Positions 1-7,303 of a DNA stretch of 64,000 bases are shown in pieces (positions within the stretch are counted from its first letter, which is position 1; every line of letters begins with the position of its first letter). The stretch covers positions 1,736,225 through 1,800,224 of the forward strand of contig NZ_KI421500.1 in assembly GCF_000473145.1 (NCBI RefSeq). Reading direction: 5' to 3'. Made by a program: the position numbers and the translations under genes. The stretch is from Leisingera daeponensis DSM 23529 (GTDB lineage: Bacteria; Pseudomonadota; Alphaproteobacteria; Rhodobacterales; Rhodobacteraceae). The notes below the pieces were generated by a model. It had not been told where the DNA came from. It saw only the letters and a list, made by a program, of their open reading frames with translations, and ran no database searches.

Positions 1-263
1 CAGGCCTGCTGCTCGTTCAAATACCCGAGCAGATCGCGGTTGCGGCAGAAATCCGGGGCTTCTGCCCCGGGGCGCAGGCCTTCGGCCAGCCACTTGCGGC
101 ACGCCCCGACCCCGCCGCAGCGGGTGCAGCGCAGCACCGCCTCGGCAATCTCGTCAAAGCGCAGGGTACCGGCCACCGCCTCTTCTTCCAGATCCAGGCC
201 GACGGTTGCGGCCATCCGGTCAAACAGCTCGGCGTGCTTTTTCAGGTCAGCATGGGTGGTCAT
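1..263 (-). CDS. DUF6455 family protein (3' end off the left edge)
   Basis: The visible 87 codons begin MTTHADLKKHAELFDRMA and carry RCTRCGGVGACRKWL followed by PDFCRNRDLL. Acidic helices followed by paired cysteines are typical of the small DUF6455 proteins common in Rhodobacteraceae. The function of the family is not known; the cysteines could bind a metal. The start at 263 is preceded by GGGAGAG. An FNR-type box lies about 60 bases upstream, which suggests induction at low oxygen. The stop codon lies outside the window. Confidence 0.75.
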   Translation of the reverse strand, partial: MTTHADLKKHAELFDRMAATVGLDLEEEAVAGTLRFDEIAEAVLRCTRCGGVGACRKWLAEGLRPGAEAPDFCRNRDLLGYLNEQQA

Positions 264-323
264 CGCGCTCTCCCGGAATCATTTATTCCGGGTGCAGCTT
301 AGCGCCGGCCGGCGGGGGCGAAT

Positions 324-337
324 TTGACACAGGTCAA
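324..337. promoter_or_regulatory. FNR/FnrL-type binding site
   Basis: TTGAC-ACAG-GTCAA is a perfect inverted repeat with a 4-base spacer. It matches the FNR-family consensus TTGAY-N4-RTCAA. It lies 61 bases upstream of the DUF6455 start at 263 and just beyond the stop of the YigZ-type gene, so DUF6455 is the likely target. Binding is inferred. Confidence 0.6.
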
Positions 338-349
338 ACGGGATAGAAT

Positions 350-742
350 TTATAAGGATTTCACGCCAAGGTGGTCGAAATAGGCCCGCACCGCATCCTG
401 CACCCGGCGGAAGCGGTCGCCGCCCAGCTTCTTGCCGCCATACCAGCGGGTGACGATGATGACGTGATCCCTGAGACCCTCGCGCTCCATCATCCGCAGG
501 ATCACCATGCCCGCGCCGCTCTCGCCGTCATCGGCCTTGAGCCCGCCGGACGGCAGCACCGCCGCCCAGGTGTTGTGCGTCGCCTTGGCATAGGCGCGGT
601 CGGTTTTCAGCGCTACCAGCACCGCGTCGACCTCCTCGCGCGAGGCAGCCGGCGCGCCGGTCACCGCATAGCGCGAGCCGCGGTCGGTCAGGACCACGCC
701 AAGCCGCGTCAGCGCTGGCCCGGCCTGGTCCCCGGCGGCCAT
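350..742 (-). CDS. YigZ/IMPACT family protein, single-domain form
   Basis: This 130-residue protein has the UPF0029/IMPACT N-terminal signature, including KATHNTWAAVL, DDGESGAG and VTRWYGGKKLGGDRF. E. coli YigZ is about 200 residues and has an extra C-terminal DUF1949 domain, which is absent here. The family is linked to translation control in eukaryotes, but the bacterial role is unclear. The start is 2 bases after the stop of the upstream M48 protease, so the two are probably co-transcribed. Confidence 0.85.
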   Translation of the reverse strand: MAAGDQAGPALTRLGVVLTDRGSRYAVTGAPAASREEVDAVLVALKTDRAYAKATHNTWAAVLPSGGLKADDGESGAGMVILRMMEREGLRDHVIIVTRWYGGKKLGGDRFRRVQDAVRAYFDHLGVKSL

Positions 743-744
743 GA

Positions 745-1458
745 TCAGTTCAGCCCGTAACGGTCGATGGCCGCCTGCACCACCCGCACCCGGTCGGGGT
801 TGGCCGGGTGGGAACCCAGGAAGCGGTCGCCCGGATCCGGCAGGCGGTTGAAGAAGCGCACGCCGATGCTGGGGCGGTAGCCGGCTTTATGGGTGATGAT
901 GGTGCCCAGCTCATCCGCCTCCAGCTCGAAATCCTTGGAGTAGGTGCGCGCTCCGACAAAGCCGCCGATGTCCTGCGCCGTCGACACGCTGGACGAGCCG
1001 CCGCCCGCCAGCGCGGTGATCAGCCCGGCGCCGACGCTCACCAGTGCGGAGTTCTGCGCCTGCCGCGCCAGGTGGCCGCGGATGTGGTGGGCGGCCTCAT
1101 GCGACATGACAAAGGCCAGCTCGTCATGGTTGGCGATCTGCCCCAGCATCCGCTGGGTGAAGGTGATCACCGGGCGTCCCGAGCGGTCCAGGCTCTGATA
1201 GGCGTTGGGGGCGGCGTTCGGATTGGGGTCGACGCGGATCAGGAAATCGCAGTTCAAACCCTGGGTGCGGTTGCGGCATTCGCGTTCGGCCACCGGCTCC
1301 ACCCGCCGGGACACGGCGGCAAATGCGTTGCGCGCCTCGCCGGGGGCCATCCCCTGCGCCCGCGGCGCCTGAACAACCGGCGCAGACTGCGAAGCGGGCT
1401 CAATCGCCACATTACAGGCGCTGACAGCAAGGGCAAACAGACACATAAAACGGCGCAT
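745..1458 (-). CDS. M48 family metalloprotease, predicted lipoprotein
   Basis: This is a 237-residue zinc protease. A short signal peptide ends in a lipobox (VSAC, Cys15), so it is probably anchored in a membrane facing the periplasm. The zinc motif HEAAH lies at residues 120-124 inside VMSHEAAHHIRGHLA, and the third ligand is expected in FELEADELG. This fits the Loi/BepA-like single-domain M48 lipoproteins, which act in envelope quality control; the substrate cannot be read from sequence. It is followed directly by the YigZ-type gene. Confidence 0.88.
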   Translation of the reverse strand: MRRFMCLFALAVSACNVAIEPASQSAPVVQAPRAQGMAPGEARNAFAAVSRRVEPVAERECRNRTQGLNCDFLIRVDPNPNAAPNAYQSLDRSGRPVITFTQRMLGQIANHDELAFVMSHEAAHHIRGHLARQAQNSALVSVGAGLITALAGGGSSSVSTAQDIGGFVGARTYSKDFELEADELGTIITHKAGYRPSIGVRFFNRLPDPGDRFLGSHPANPDRVRVVQAAIDRYGLN

Positions 1459-1609
1459 GGCAGATCCTTTTGCAATTTGCCGCCAACATACCGCGCAAGC
1501 CCGGGGGATAGCAATTGCGGCAGCGGCGGAAGATTGCCGTTAGATCTGTACGATACTTCGTGTTTGCAAGGTCTTGCCAGCAGGCGGGCCGCGGTGGCAG
1601 GCTGGTGCC

Positions 1610-1849
1610 ATGTTTACAATCGAACATGAATTCGACTCGACGGTCATCACCCTGGTGGACGAGGGCGACGCCCCCCTCACCGAGGATGTGACCATCAATT
1701 CCTTTGAAGAATGCGTCACGGTCGAGCAATACGACCCGCGCACCGACACAGTGCAGAAAATCACCCTGTCGCATCTTCAGGTGCGCGACCTGGCGGCGGC
1801 GCTGGACCTGCCCGAAGGGGTTTACCGGCTGGTGGCCGGCGACGATTAG
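1610..1849 (+). CDS. Small conserved hypothetical protein
   Basis: This is a 79-residue acidic protein beginning MFTIEHEFDSTVITLVDEG and ending in PEGVYRLVAGDD. I recall close homologues in other roseobacters, without an assigned function. No signal peptide or membrane segment is visible. The start at 1610 is chosen because the similar part begins there; an upstream in-frame ATG at 1574 would add 12 unlikely residues. It converges on the DUF167 gene with only 3 bases between the stop codons. Confidence 0.7.
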   Translation: MFTIEHEFDSTVITLVDEGDAPLTEDVTINSFEECVTVEQYDPRTDTVQKITLSHLQVRDLAAALDLPEGVYRLVAGDD

Positions 1850-1852
1850 GCG

Positions 1853-2134
1853 TCAGGCCGGCCCAAGATAGACAAACAGCTTCTCGCGCGAAGCTGCGCC
1901 GCGGCGCAGCTCCAGGCGGGAGGCCGCCGTTCCCATCGCCGCCGCCAGCAGCCGGCGGATGGCCTCGTTGGCCTTGCCGTTCTCCGGCACCGCAGTGACA
2001 GAGATTTTCAGCGCCCCCTGCCCCGGCACGATCGCATTGCGCGCCGCCTTGGGGGTGGCCCGCACCGCAATTTCCGCGCCCGGCACGCACAGATGGCTCA
2101 GATCCGGCAGGTCTCTTGTCTTCGGCTTACCCAT
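1853..2134 (-). CDS. DUF167 (YggU) family protein
   Basis: This 93-residue protein starts at MGKPKTRDLPDLSHL. It contains the family core RATPKAARNAI...LKISVTAVPENGKANEAIRRLLA, followed by LELRRGAASREKLFVYLG. YggU-type proteins are small cytosolic alpha/beta folds of unknown function. The start at 2134 is preferred because the in-frame extension upstream of it has no resemblance to the family. Confidence 0.85.
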   Translation of the reverse strand: MGKPKTRDLPDLSHLCVPGAEIAVRATPKAARNAIVPGQGALKISVTAVPENGKANEAIRRLLAAAMGTAASRLELRRGAASREKLFVYLGPA

Positions 2135-2325
2135 GCCGCCCCTGATGCCCTGCGGCGGCGCCAAAGGCCATAGACTTTGCCGTGCCCGCGCGGCTATCAC
2201 CCCGCCAGCGGAACCCGGCCCTGCTGCCTGCGCACCACAGTTCCCGCGCGCAAGGCCCGTTGGCCCTTGAAAAAACGCCCCTGCCTGCCGAGATAGGCAG
2301 CACCAGATGTAAAAAGGTTTCACAT

Positions 2326-2904
2326 ATGCCTCCACGCAATGACGCCGCTCTTGAGTTTCTGCTGTCGCGCCGGTCGCGCCCGGCCAAGACGCTGGCGGCC
2401 CCGGCCCCCACGCGCGAAGAGCTGCGGCCGATCCTGACCGCCGCCGCCCGCACGCCGGATCACGGCAAGCTGGAACCCTGGCGCTTTATCGTGGTGGAAC
2501 AGCCTGCAATGGCCCGGCTGGCGGACCTGTGCGCGGAAACCGGCGCCCGGCTGGGCAAAAGCTCCGAGGATATCGCCAAGGCCCGCAGCCAGTTCGACCT
2601 GGGCCAGCTTGCCGTGGCCGTGGTCGAAGTGCAGACCCCAAGCCCCAAGGTGCCCGCCATTGAGCAAAGCTACTCCGCCGGCGCGGTGTGCCTGTCGCTG
2701 CTCAATGCCGCGCTGGCTGCCGGCTGGGGCGCCAACTGGCTCAGCGGCTGGGCCAGCCATGACCGCGGCTTCTGCGAGGCCGCCTTTGGCCTGGCGGAGA
2801 ATGAGCGCATCGCTGGCCTCATCCACATCGCCACCGAAACCGCCGCCCCGCCCGAGCGCCCGCGCCCGGACATTGACGCAATCACCACCTGGATGAGCGC
2901 ATGA
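2326..2904 (+). CDS. Nitroreductase family protein (YdjA-like)
   Basis: This 192-residue flavoenzyme begins MPPRNDAALEFLLSRRS. It shows the YdjA-type signature RRSRPAKTL, then AARTPDHGKLEPWRFIVV, and near the C-terminus GWGANWLSGWASHDRGF and NERIAGLIHIAT. Such proteins bind FMN and reduce nitro-compounds or quinones with NAD(P)H; the natural substrate is unknown. AAAAAGG lies upstream of the chosen start. The stop overlaps the next gene by 4 bases (ATGA), which indicates translational coupling. Confidence 0.88.
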   Translation: MPPRNDAALEFLLSRRSRPAKTLAAPAPTREELRPILTAAARTPDHGKLEPWRFIVVEQPAMARLADLCAETGARLGKSSEDIAKARSQFDLGQLAVAVVEVQTPSPKVPAIEQSYSAGAVCLSLLNAALAAGWGANWLSGWASHDRGFCEAAFGLAENERIAGLIHIATETAAPPERPRPDIDAITTWMSA

Positions 2905-3590
2905 TCCTGACCGCCTTTTTCAAAACCCTCGGCCAGACCGGCGACCCGCGCTTCCGCAAGGTGCTGTTTCTGGGCCTGGGGCTGACCGTTGCCCTGCTGA
3001 TTGCCGCCTATGCCGGGTTCCTGATGCTGATCCAGTGGCTGGTCGGCCCCGAAGCCACGCTGCCGCTGCTGGGCGAGGTCACCTGGCTCGACGACTTGCT
3101 GTCGGCCGGCTCGCTGGTGCTGATGCTGGTGCTGTCAATTTTCCTGATGGTGCCGGTGGCCTCGGCGATCACCTCGATGTTCCTGGACGAGGTGGCGCAA
3201 GCGGTGGAGGACAAGCACTACCCCGCCCTGCCGCCCGCGCCCAAGGTGCCGTTCTGGGATGCGGTCCGGGATACGGTGAACTTCCTCGGCCTGCTGATTG
3301 CCGCCAACCTCCTGGCGCTGGTCCTCTATGTGCTGTTTCCGCCTGCGGCGATCTTCATTTTCTGGGGGCTGAACGGGTTTCTGCTGGGGCGTGAATATTT
3401 CACCCTTGCCGCCGCCCGCCGGGTGGGCACGGCAGAGGCCAAGAAGCTGCGCCGCCGCCACGCGGGCACCATCTGGGCCGCCGGAACCCTGATGGCCATG
3501 CCGCTGTCGGTGCCGCTCTTGAACCTGGTGGTCCCGATCCTGGGCGCCGCCACCTTCACCCACCTCTACCACGCGCTGGCCCGCCGGTAG
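2901..3590 (+). CDS. EI24 domain (CysZ-like) inner-membrane protein
   Basis: This 229-residue protein has about four hydrophobic segments and the EI24/CysZ layout. The motif GREYFTLAAARRVGTAEAKKLRRRH follows the third hydrophobic block. CysZ proteins import sulfate, but this Rhodobacteraceae branch is only broadly related, so transport is not certain. It overlaps the nitroreductase gene by 4 bases and has no downstream partner. Confidence 0.75.
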   Translation: MILTAFFKTLGQTGDPRFRKVLFLGLGLTVALLIAAYAGFLMLIQWLVGPEATLPLLGEVTWLDDLLSAGSLVLMLVLSIFLMVPVASAITSMFLDEVAQAVEDKHYPALPPAPKVPFWDAVRDTVNFLGLLIAANLLALVLYVLFPPAAIFIFWGLNGFLLGREYFTLAAARRVGTAEAKKLRRRHAGTIWAAGTLMAMPLSVPLLNLVVPILGAATFTHLYHALARR

Positions 3591-3718
3591 GCCGGGCCGC
3601 AATAGACTGGCGATAGCGCCTTGAGGGGCAGCCCTGCCCCTCAAGCGCGTCTCAGCAAGCTTCTTCTGATTTCAGCTTTACGATGCAGCCCGCTCCAGCC
3701 CGACGGGCTGGCCGCACC

Positions 3719-3751
3719 CGCGCCGCGCGCCAGCGCGGCGCCATGCCCAAC
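3719..3751. repeat. Intergenic palindromic element, copy D
   Basis: A 9-bp hairpin (GCGCCGCGC / GCGCGGCGC, loop GCCA, 3720-3741) is followed by GCCCAAC at 3745-3751. The combination of a GC-only hairpin next to GCCCAAC or GTTGGGC recurs in other gaps of this window (about 5.9, 11.0 and 39.3 kb). Confidence 0.45.
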
Positions 3752-3825
3752 CGGTCCCGAGGCATTTCAATGCCTCCAAGCCGGGCGGGAGCACTGCCCT
3801 GCTTGATACGCGCAGGCCCGCGGAT

Positions 3826-4101
3826 TTACCCTTGCTCGGGCATCATCCCCATCCAGTCGAAGTCGCGCACCGAGATCGCTCCGGACAGGATGATCCCGGC
3901 CACGATGGCCCAGATCAGCGCCGCAATCCCGGTCGTGATCCAGGCCTTCTGCTTCAGGAAATGCTTCTCCGGCGCGCCCGCATGGGTGCCCGGCACCACG
4001 TCGCCCCTGTCGCCCTGGGTCTGCAGCCGGATCGGAATGATCACCAGGAAGGTCAGGAACCAGATCACTGCATACAGAACGATCGCTGATGTAACACCCA
4101 T
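3826..4101 (-). CDS. DUF1467 family membrane protein
   Basis: This is a 91-residue protein with two predicted membrane helices, around residues 5-25 and 55-75. The charged loop between them contains IRLQTQGDRGDVVPGTHAGAP, which is diagnostic of DUF1467. The family is alphaproteobacterial and has no known function. It is commonly found beside mce, as here, where it follows 56 bases downstream on the same strand. Confidence 0.85.
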   Translation of the reverse strand: MGVTSAIVLYAVIWFLTFLVIIPIRLQTQGDRGDVVPGTHAGAPEKHFLKQKAWITTGIAALIWAIVAGIILSGAISVRDFDWMGMMPEQG

Positions 4102-4157
4102 GGCGCCGGCCTTTCGTAGTTGCCCCGCCCCGCAGCCGGGGCAGGACGCTCATAGCC

Positions 4158-4562
4158 TCAAACTTCCTCGAGTTCCACCAGGCAGCCGTTGAAATCCTTG
4201 GGATGCAGGAACAGCACCGGCTTGCCATGGGCGCCGATCTTCGGCTCGCCGGTGCCCAGCACCCGCGCGCCCTGCGCCTTCAGGTGGTCGCGCGCCGCCA
4301 GGATGTCCTCCACCTCATAGCAGACATGGTGGATGCCGCCCGCCGGGTTCTTCTCCAGGAAGCCGTTGATGGGGGAGTTTTCGCCCAAGGGATACAACAG
4401 CTCGATCTTGGTGTTGGGCAGTTCGATGAAGACGACGGTCACCCCGTGATCCGGCTCATCCTGCGGCTCTCCCACCTTGGCGCCCAGCGCGTTGCGGTAC
4501 TGGGCCGAGGCTGCCTCCAGGTCGGGGACAGCGATGGCAACATGGTTCAAGCGGCCAATCAT
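4158..4562 (-). CDS. mce: Methylmalonyl-CoA epimerase
   Basis: This 134-residue vicinal-oxygen-chelate enzyme interconverts (2R)- and (2S)-methylmalonyl-CoA in propionyl-CoA breakdown and the ethylmalonyl-CoA pathway. It starts MIGRLNHVAIAVPDLE and carries GGIHHVCYEVEDI and the C-terminal FLHPKDFNGCLVELEE. The conserved His and Glu residues supply the divalent metal site. The length matches the family. Pairing with DUF1467 agrees with known alphaproteobacterial synteny. Confidence 0.93.
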   Translation of the reverse strand: MIGRLNHVAIAVPDLEAASAQYRNALGAKVGEPQDEPDHGVTVVFIELPNTKIELLYPLGENSPINGFLEKNPAGGIHHVCYEVEDILAARDHLKAQGARVLGTGEPKIGAHGKPVLFLHPKDFNGCLVELEEV

Positions 4563-4735
4563 CCTTTTGTGCTCCTCTCACATATGGTCCTGGGTCCCGG
4601 TTATGCGGCGGATGCTGCGCCGCGGCAAGTGCGCCATTGCGCACGGGGGCCCGGATGCGGCAGCGCACGCGCCGTTAACCGGGTGTTAGCCTAGAGTTCC
4701 TAGCGTCGGTCCATATCCCGCAAGGAGGATACGTT

Positions 4736-5455
4736 ATGGACGATTCGGAACTGTTTGCTGCCGCTCAACGCCTGCCCACCACCCGGCGCCCGCTGCTGGG
4801 GCTGACCATTCTGGTTGTCGAGGACAGCCGCTTCGCCTGCGAGGCGCTGCGGCTCCTCTGCCTGCGCAGCGGTGCCCGCATCCGCCGCGCCGATTGCCTG
4901 AAATCCGCGCGCCGGCATTTGCAGGTCTACCGCCCCTCCGTGCTGATTGCCGATGTCGGGCTGCCGGACGGCTCCGGCCTCGACCTGATCCGCGAACTGG
5001 CAGAGGCCAGCCCGCGCCCCGGGGTGATCCTGGCCACCTCAGGCGACCCGGCGCTGGAAAGCGCCGCGCTTGAGGCCGGCGCCGCCGGTTTCCTGGAAAA
5101 GCCGATCACCTCGCTGGCCGCCTTTCAGCAAAAGATTCTCGCCAACCTGCCCGCCGACCGCCAGCTGTCCGGGCCCCGCGCGATGGATGACGAAACGGTG
5201 GAGCCGGATCTCCTCGCCTACCGGGACGACATGGCCCATGCCGCCGATGTGCTCAGCATGTCGCAGGAGGAGAAAACCCTGGCCTATCTGGCGCAATTCC
5301 TGGGCGGCGTCGCCCGCAGCGCCGGCGACGGGCCGCTTGCGGCAGCCGCCGACCGCCTCGACAGCGCCCGCCTCAAGGGGGAGCCGCTGACCCAGGATGC
5401 CGCCACCCTGGCAGGCCTTGTGCAGGAACGGCTCGAACGCCGCGCGGCGATCTGA
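4736..5455 (+). CDS. Response regulator with an unusual C-terminal region
   Basis: This 239-residue protein has a receiver domain at about residues 24-140. It contains ILVVEDS, the phospho-acceptor Asp in SVLIADVGLPDGSGLDLI, a Thr/Ser in LATSGD, and Lys in FLEKPI. The last 90 or so residues are helical and match no output domain I recognise; there is no DNA-binding or cyclase motif. No histidine kinase is adjacent, so it is an orphan. AAGGAGG precedes the ATG at 4736. Confidence 0.85.
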   Translation: MDDSELFAAAQRLPTTRRPLLGLTILVVEDSRFACEALRLLCLRSGARIRRADCLKSARRHLQVYRPSVLIADVGLPDGSGLDLIRELAEASPRPGVILATSGDPALESAALEAGAAGFLEKPITSLAAFQQKILANLPADRQLSGPRAMDDETVEPDLLAYRDDMAHAADVLSMSQEEKTLAYLAQFLGGVARSAGDGPLAAAADRLDSARLKGEPLTQDAATLAGLVQERLERRAAI

Positions 5456-5456
5456 C

Positions 5457-5597
5457 ATGGCAGAAGCATTCCTCATCGCCCTCGCCACGCTTGTCATCGT
5501 GCTCTACGGCCAGACCCGGCTTGAGGCGCGGTCGATCCGCCGCAGCCGCGGCAACAGGGACAGCCGCCCGCTGGTGCTCACCCGCCCGAACCGCTGA
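5457..5597 (+). CDS. Possible small single-pass membrane protein
   Basis: A 46-codon frame starts 1 base after the response-regulator stop. It encodes MAEAFLIALATLVIVLYGQ, a hydrophobic helix, followed by a strongly basic tail (RSIRRSRGNRDSR). Position, membrane helix and basic tail suggest a co-translated small membrane protein, but no homologue is recognised and no strong ribosome-binding site is visible, so it may not be real. Confidence 0.4.
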   Translation: MAEAFLIALATLVIVLYGQTRLEARSIRRSRGNRDSRPLVLTRPNR

Positions 5598-6053
5598 CGC
5601 CGCGTCCGCCCGGCCTTGGCCGGACCGCGCAGCAACAGCAGCAGGCGCTTTCCCCGCAGCGCGCCATTTGCGGCAGCCGCCGCACGGCCCGCCCGCTGTT
5701 CTCCCAGCGGGGCTGCCGGTTGCTGTTTTCTCAGAAACCGCCGGTCCAAGCGCGGCCTTCCGCCGCCGCCGCGCATTCCCCTTGCCTTCGCGCATCCGCC
5801 CTTGGCCGCCAATGCACAGCCAGGCGGCCTTCCCGCCTCTGACCATATGCTGCAGCCCGCCCGCTCCGGTGCCCTCCCGCGCCCGCAGCGGCGCGGCCAG
5901 GGCCGCACCGCTTGGCGGCCTTGGGCCCGGCACCGCCGGCAGGCGGTGCCGGGCCCAACGGCTCAGGTCATTCCCCGAATGATCTGAGCGGGCGGGAGCC
6001 GCCCCGGCTGTTCCTGAACTCCGGCGGTATACCGCTGTGCCGCGCGCAGGCGG
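5598..6053. other. 456-bp GC-rich gap without a recognisable gene
   Basis: Several open frames cross this gap on both strands, but all are proline/arginine/alanine-rich and look like by-products of high GC. The only clear structure is the long hairpin at 5921-5958. Its place downstream of the DUF1501 gene (minus strand) would suit transcription termination, although no T-run follows. Confidence 0.5.
5921..5958. repeat. 17-bp perfect hairpin, palindromic element copy A
   Basis: TTGGGCCCGGCACCGCC (5921-5937) and its exact complement (5942-5958) enclose the 4-base loop GGCA. The outer arm TTGGGCCCGGC recurs at 10943-10953, and its complement at 11017-11027. Confidence 0.7.
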
Positions 6054-7289
6054 CTACAGCAGCAGCCCCGGATCCTCCTCCATCGCAAGCCCGGGGAACA
6101 CCCCGGCTTCCAGACCGCTTTTCTGCGCCCCCGCCAGCCCGTGCAGCAGCCAGGCCAGGTAGCGGCGCACATCCGCAGTCGGCATCAGGTCGCGGCGGTC
6201 ATAAAGATCGGCCTCCGCCAGCCCCGGCCAGCGCCCCAGCACCCGGCCGCCGCGCACCGCGCCGCCTGCCAGCAGCATCGCGCCGCCGGTGCCGTGGTCG
6301 GTGCCGCCGGTGCCGTTTTCCCGCACCGTGCGCCCGAACTCCGTCACCGCCGCAACGGCGGTCTTGCCCCAGATCTGCGGCCCCAGACCGCTTTGCAGCT
6401 CCAGGACCGTCTCCGCCAGCCGCCCCAGCGCCGTCTTCAGGCCGCCTGCCTGGCGGTAATGCGTGTCCCAGCCGTTGATCGAGAACGCCGCAATCCGGCT
6501 GTCGCCGCGGAGCTGGCCGGCCGCATAGGCGGCAATGGCAGTGTGCGCCTCGCCCTTCGGCGCCGTCATCATCCCCATCATCCCGCTGTCATCGCTGCTG
6601 TCTTCGCTGCCGTCGCCGCCGCCCTCTTCAAGACCCAGGGACATGTCCTGCCGGGTCAGCTCCAGCGCGTCGTTCAGCGCGGCGTGAAACAGCGGGTCGT
6701 CCTCCATCAGGAGCGCCGCCAGCCGCTCCGCCTGCGGATTCATCGCCAGCCCGGCCCCCGGCGCCCATTGCGACACCGGCGCCGCGCCCTCCAGCAGCAG
6801 CATCCGCTCCTGGCCGATGGCAAAGGCGGTGCGCGCGTGCGTTCCCGGCGTCTGCTGCAGCAGCCGGTTCAGCCAGCCGTCGCGCGCCTCGCCCAGCCCG
6901 GCGGTGCCCGCCTCCAGCAGGTCCTGCCCGTCGAAATGGCTGCGCCGGTCGCGGTATGGCGTGGACACCGCATGAACGAATCCAAGCTCGCCCTTGCGCC
7001 ACAAGGGCAGCAGCGGCGCAAGGCCCGGGTGCAGGGCGTAAAACCCGTCGAGGTCGGCAGCCCCGGCGGCGGGCCCGCCCGAGAGCGTCTGCCGCAGCCC
7101 GGCAAACTGCGGGTCGCCATAGGGCTGCACCACATCCAGCGCATCCATGCCGCCGCGCAGGATGATCACCACCAGCCGCGTATCCCAGGGGGCGGCGGCG
7201 AAACTGACGGGCGTCACCAGCGGGCTGGCGGCCAGCGAACAGCCCAGCAAGGCAGAACGGGCCAGAAGAGAACGGCGGGTCAACTGCAT
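6054..7289 (-). CDS. DUF1501 domain-containing protein, Tat-exported
   Basis: This 411-residue protein belongs to the alkaline-phosphatase-like DUF1501 family. The N-terminus has a twin-arginine signal (TRRSLLARSALLG, then a hydrophobic stretch to about residue 32), so it is probably exported folded. Family landmarks include LVVIILRGGMDALDVVQPYGD, the DGQDLLE region, INGWDTH and VTEFGRTVRENGTGGTDHGTGG. The biochemical role of DUF1501 is unknown. It lies 14 bases downstream of the DUF1800 gene, its usual partner. Confidence 0.92.
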   Translation of the reverse strand: MQLTRRSLLARSALLGCSLAASPLVTPVSFAAAPWDTRLVVIILRGGMDALDVVQPYGDPQFAGLRQTLSGGPAAGAADLDGFYALHPGLAPLLPLWRKGELGFVHAVSTPYRDRRSHFDGQDLLEAGTAGLGEARDGWLNRLLQQTPGTHARTAFAIGQERMLLLEGAAPVSQWAPGAGLAMNPQAERLAALLMEDDPLFHAALNDALELTRQDMSLGLEEGGGDGSEDSSDDSGMMGMMTAPKGEAHTAIAAYAAGQLRGDSRIAAFSINGWDTHYRQAGGLKTALGRLAETVLELQSGLGPQIWGKTAVAAVTEFGRTVRENGTGGTDHGTGGAMLLAGGAVRGGRVLGRWPGLAEADLYDRRDLMPTADVRRYLAWLLHGLAGAQKSGLEAGVFPGLAMEEDPGLLL

Positions 7290-7303
7290 CGGATGGCCTC
7301 CTG

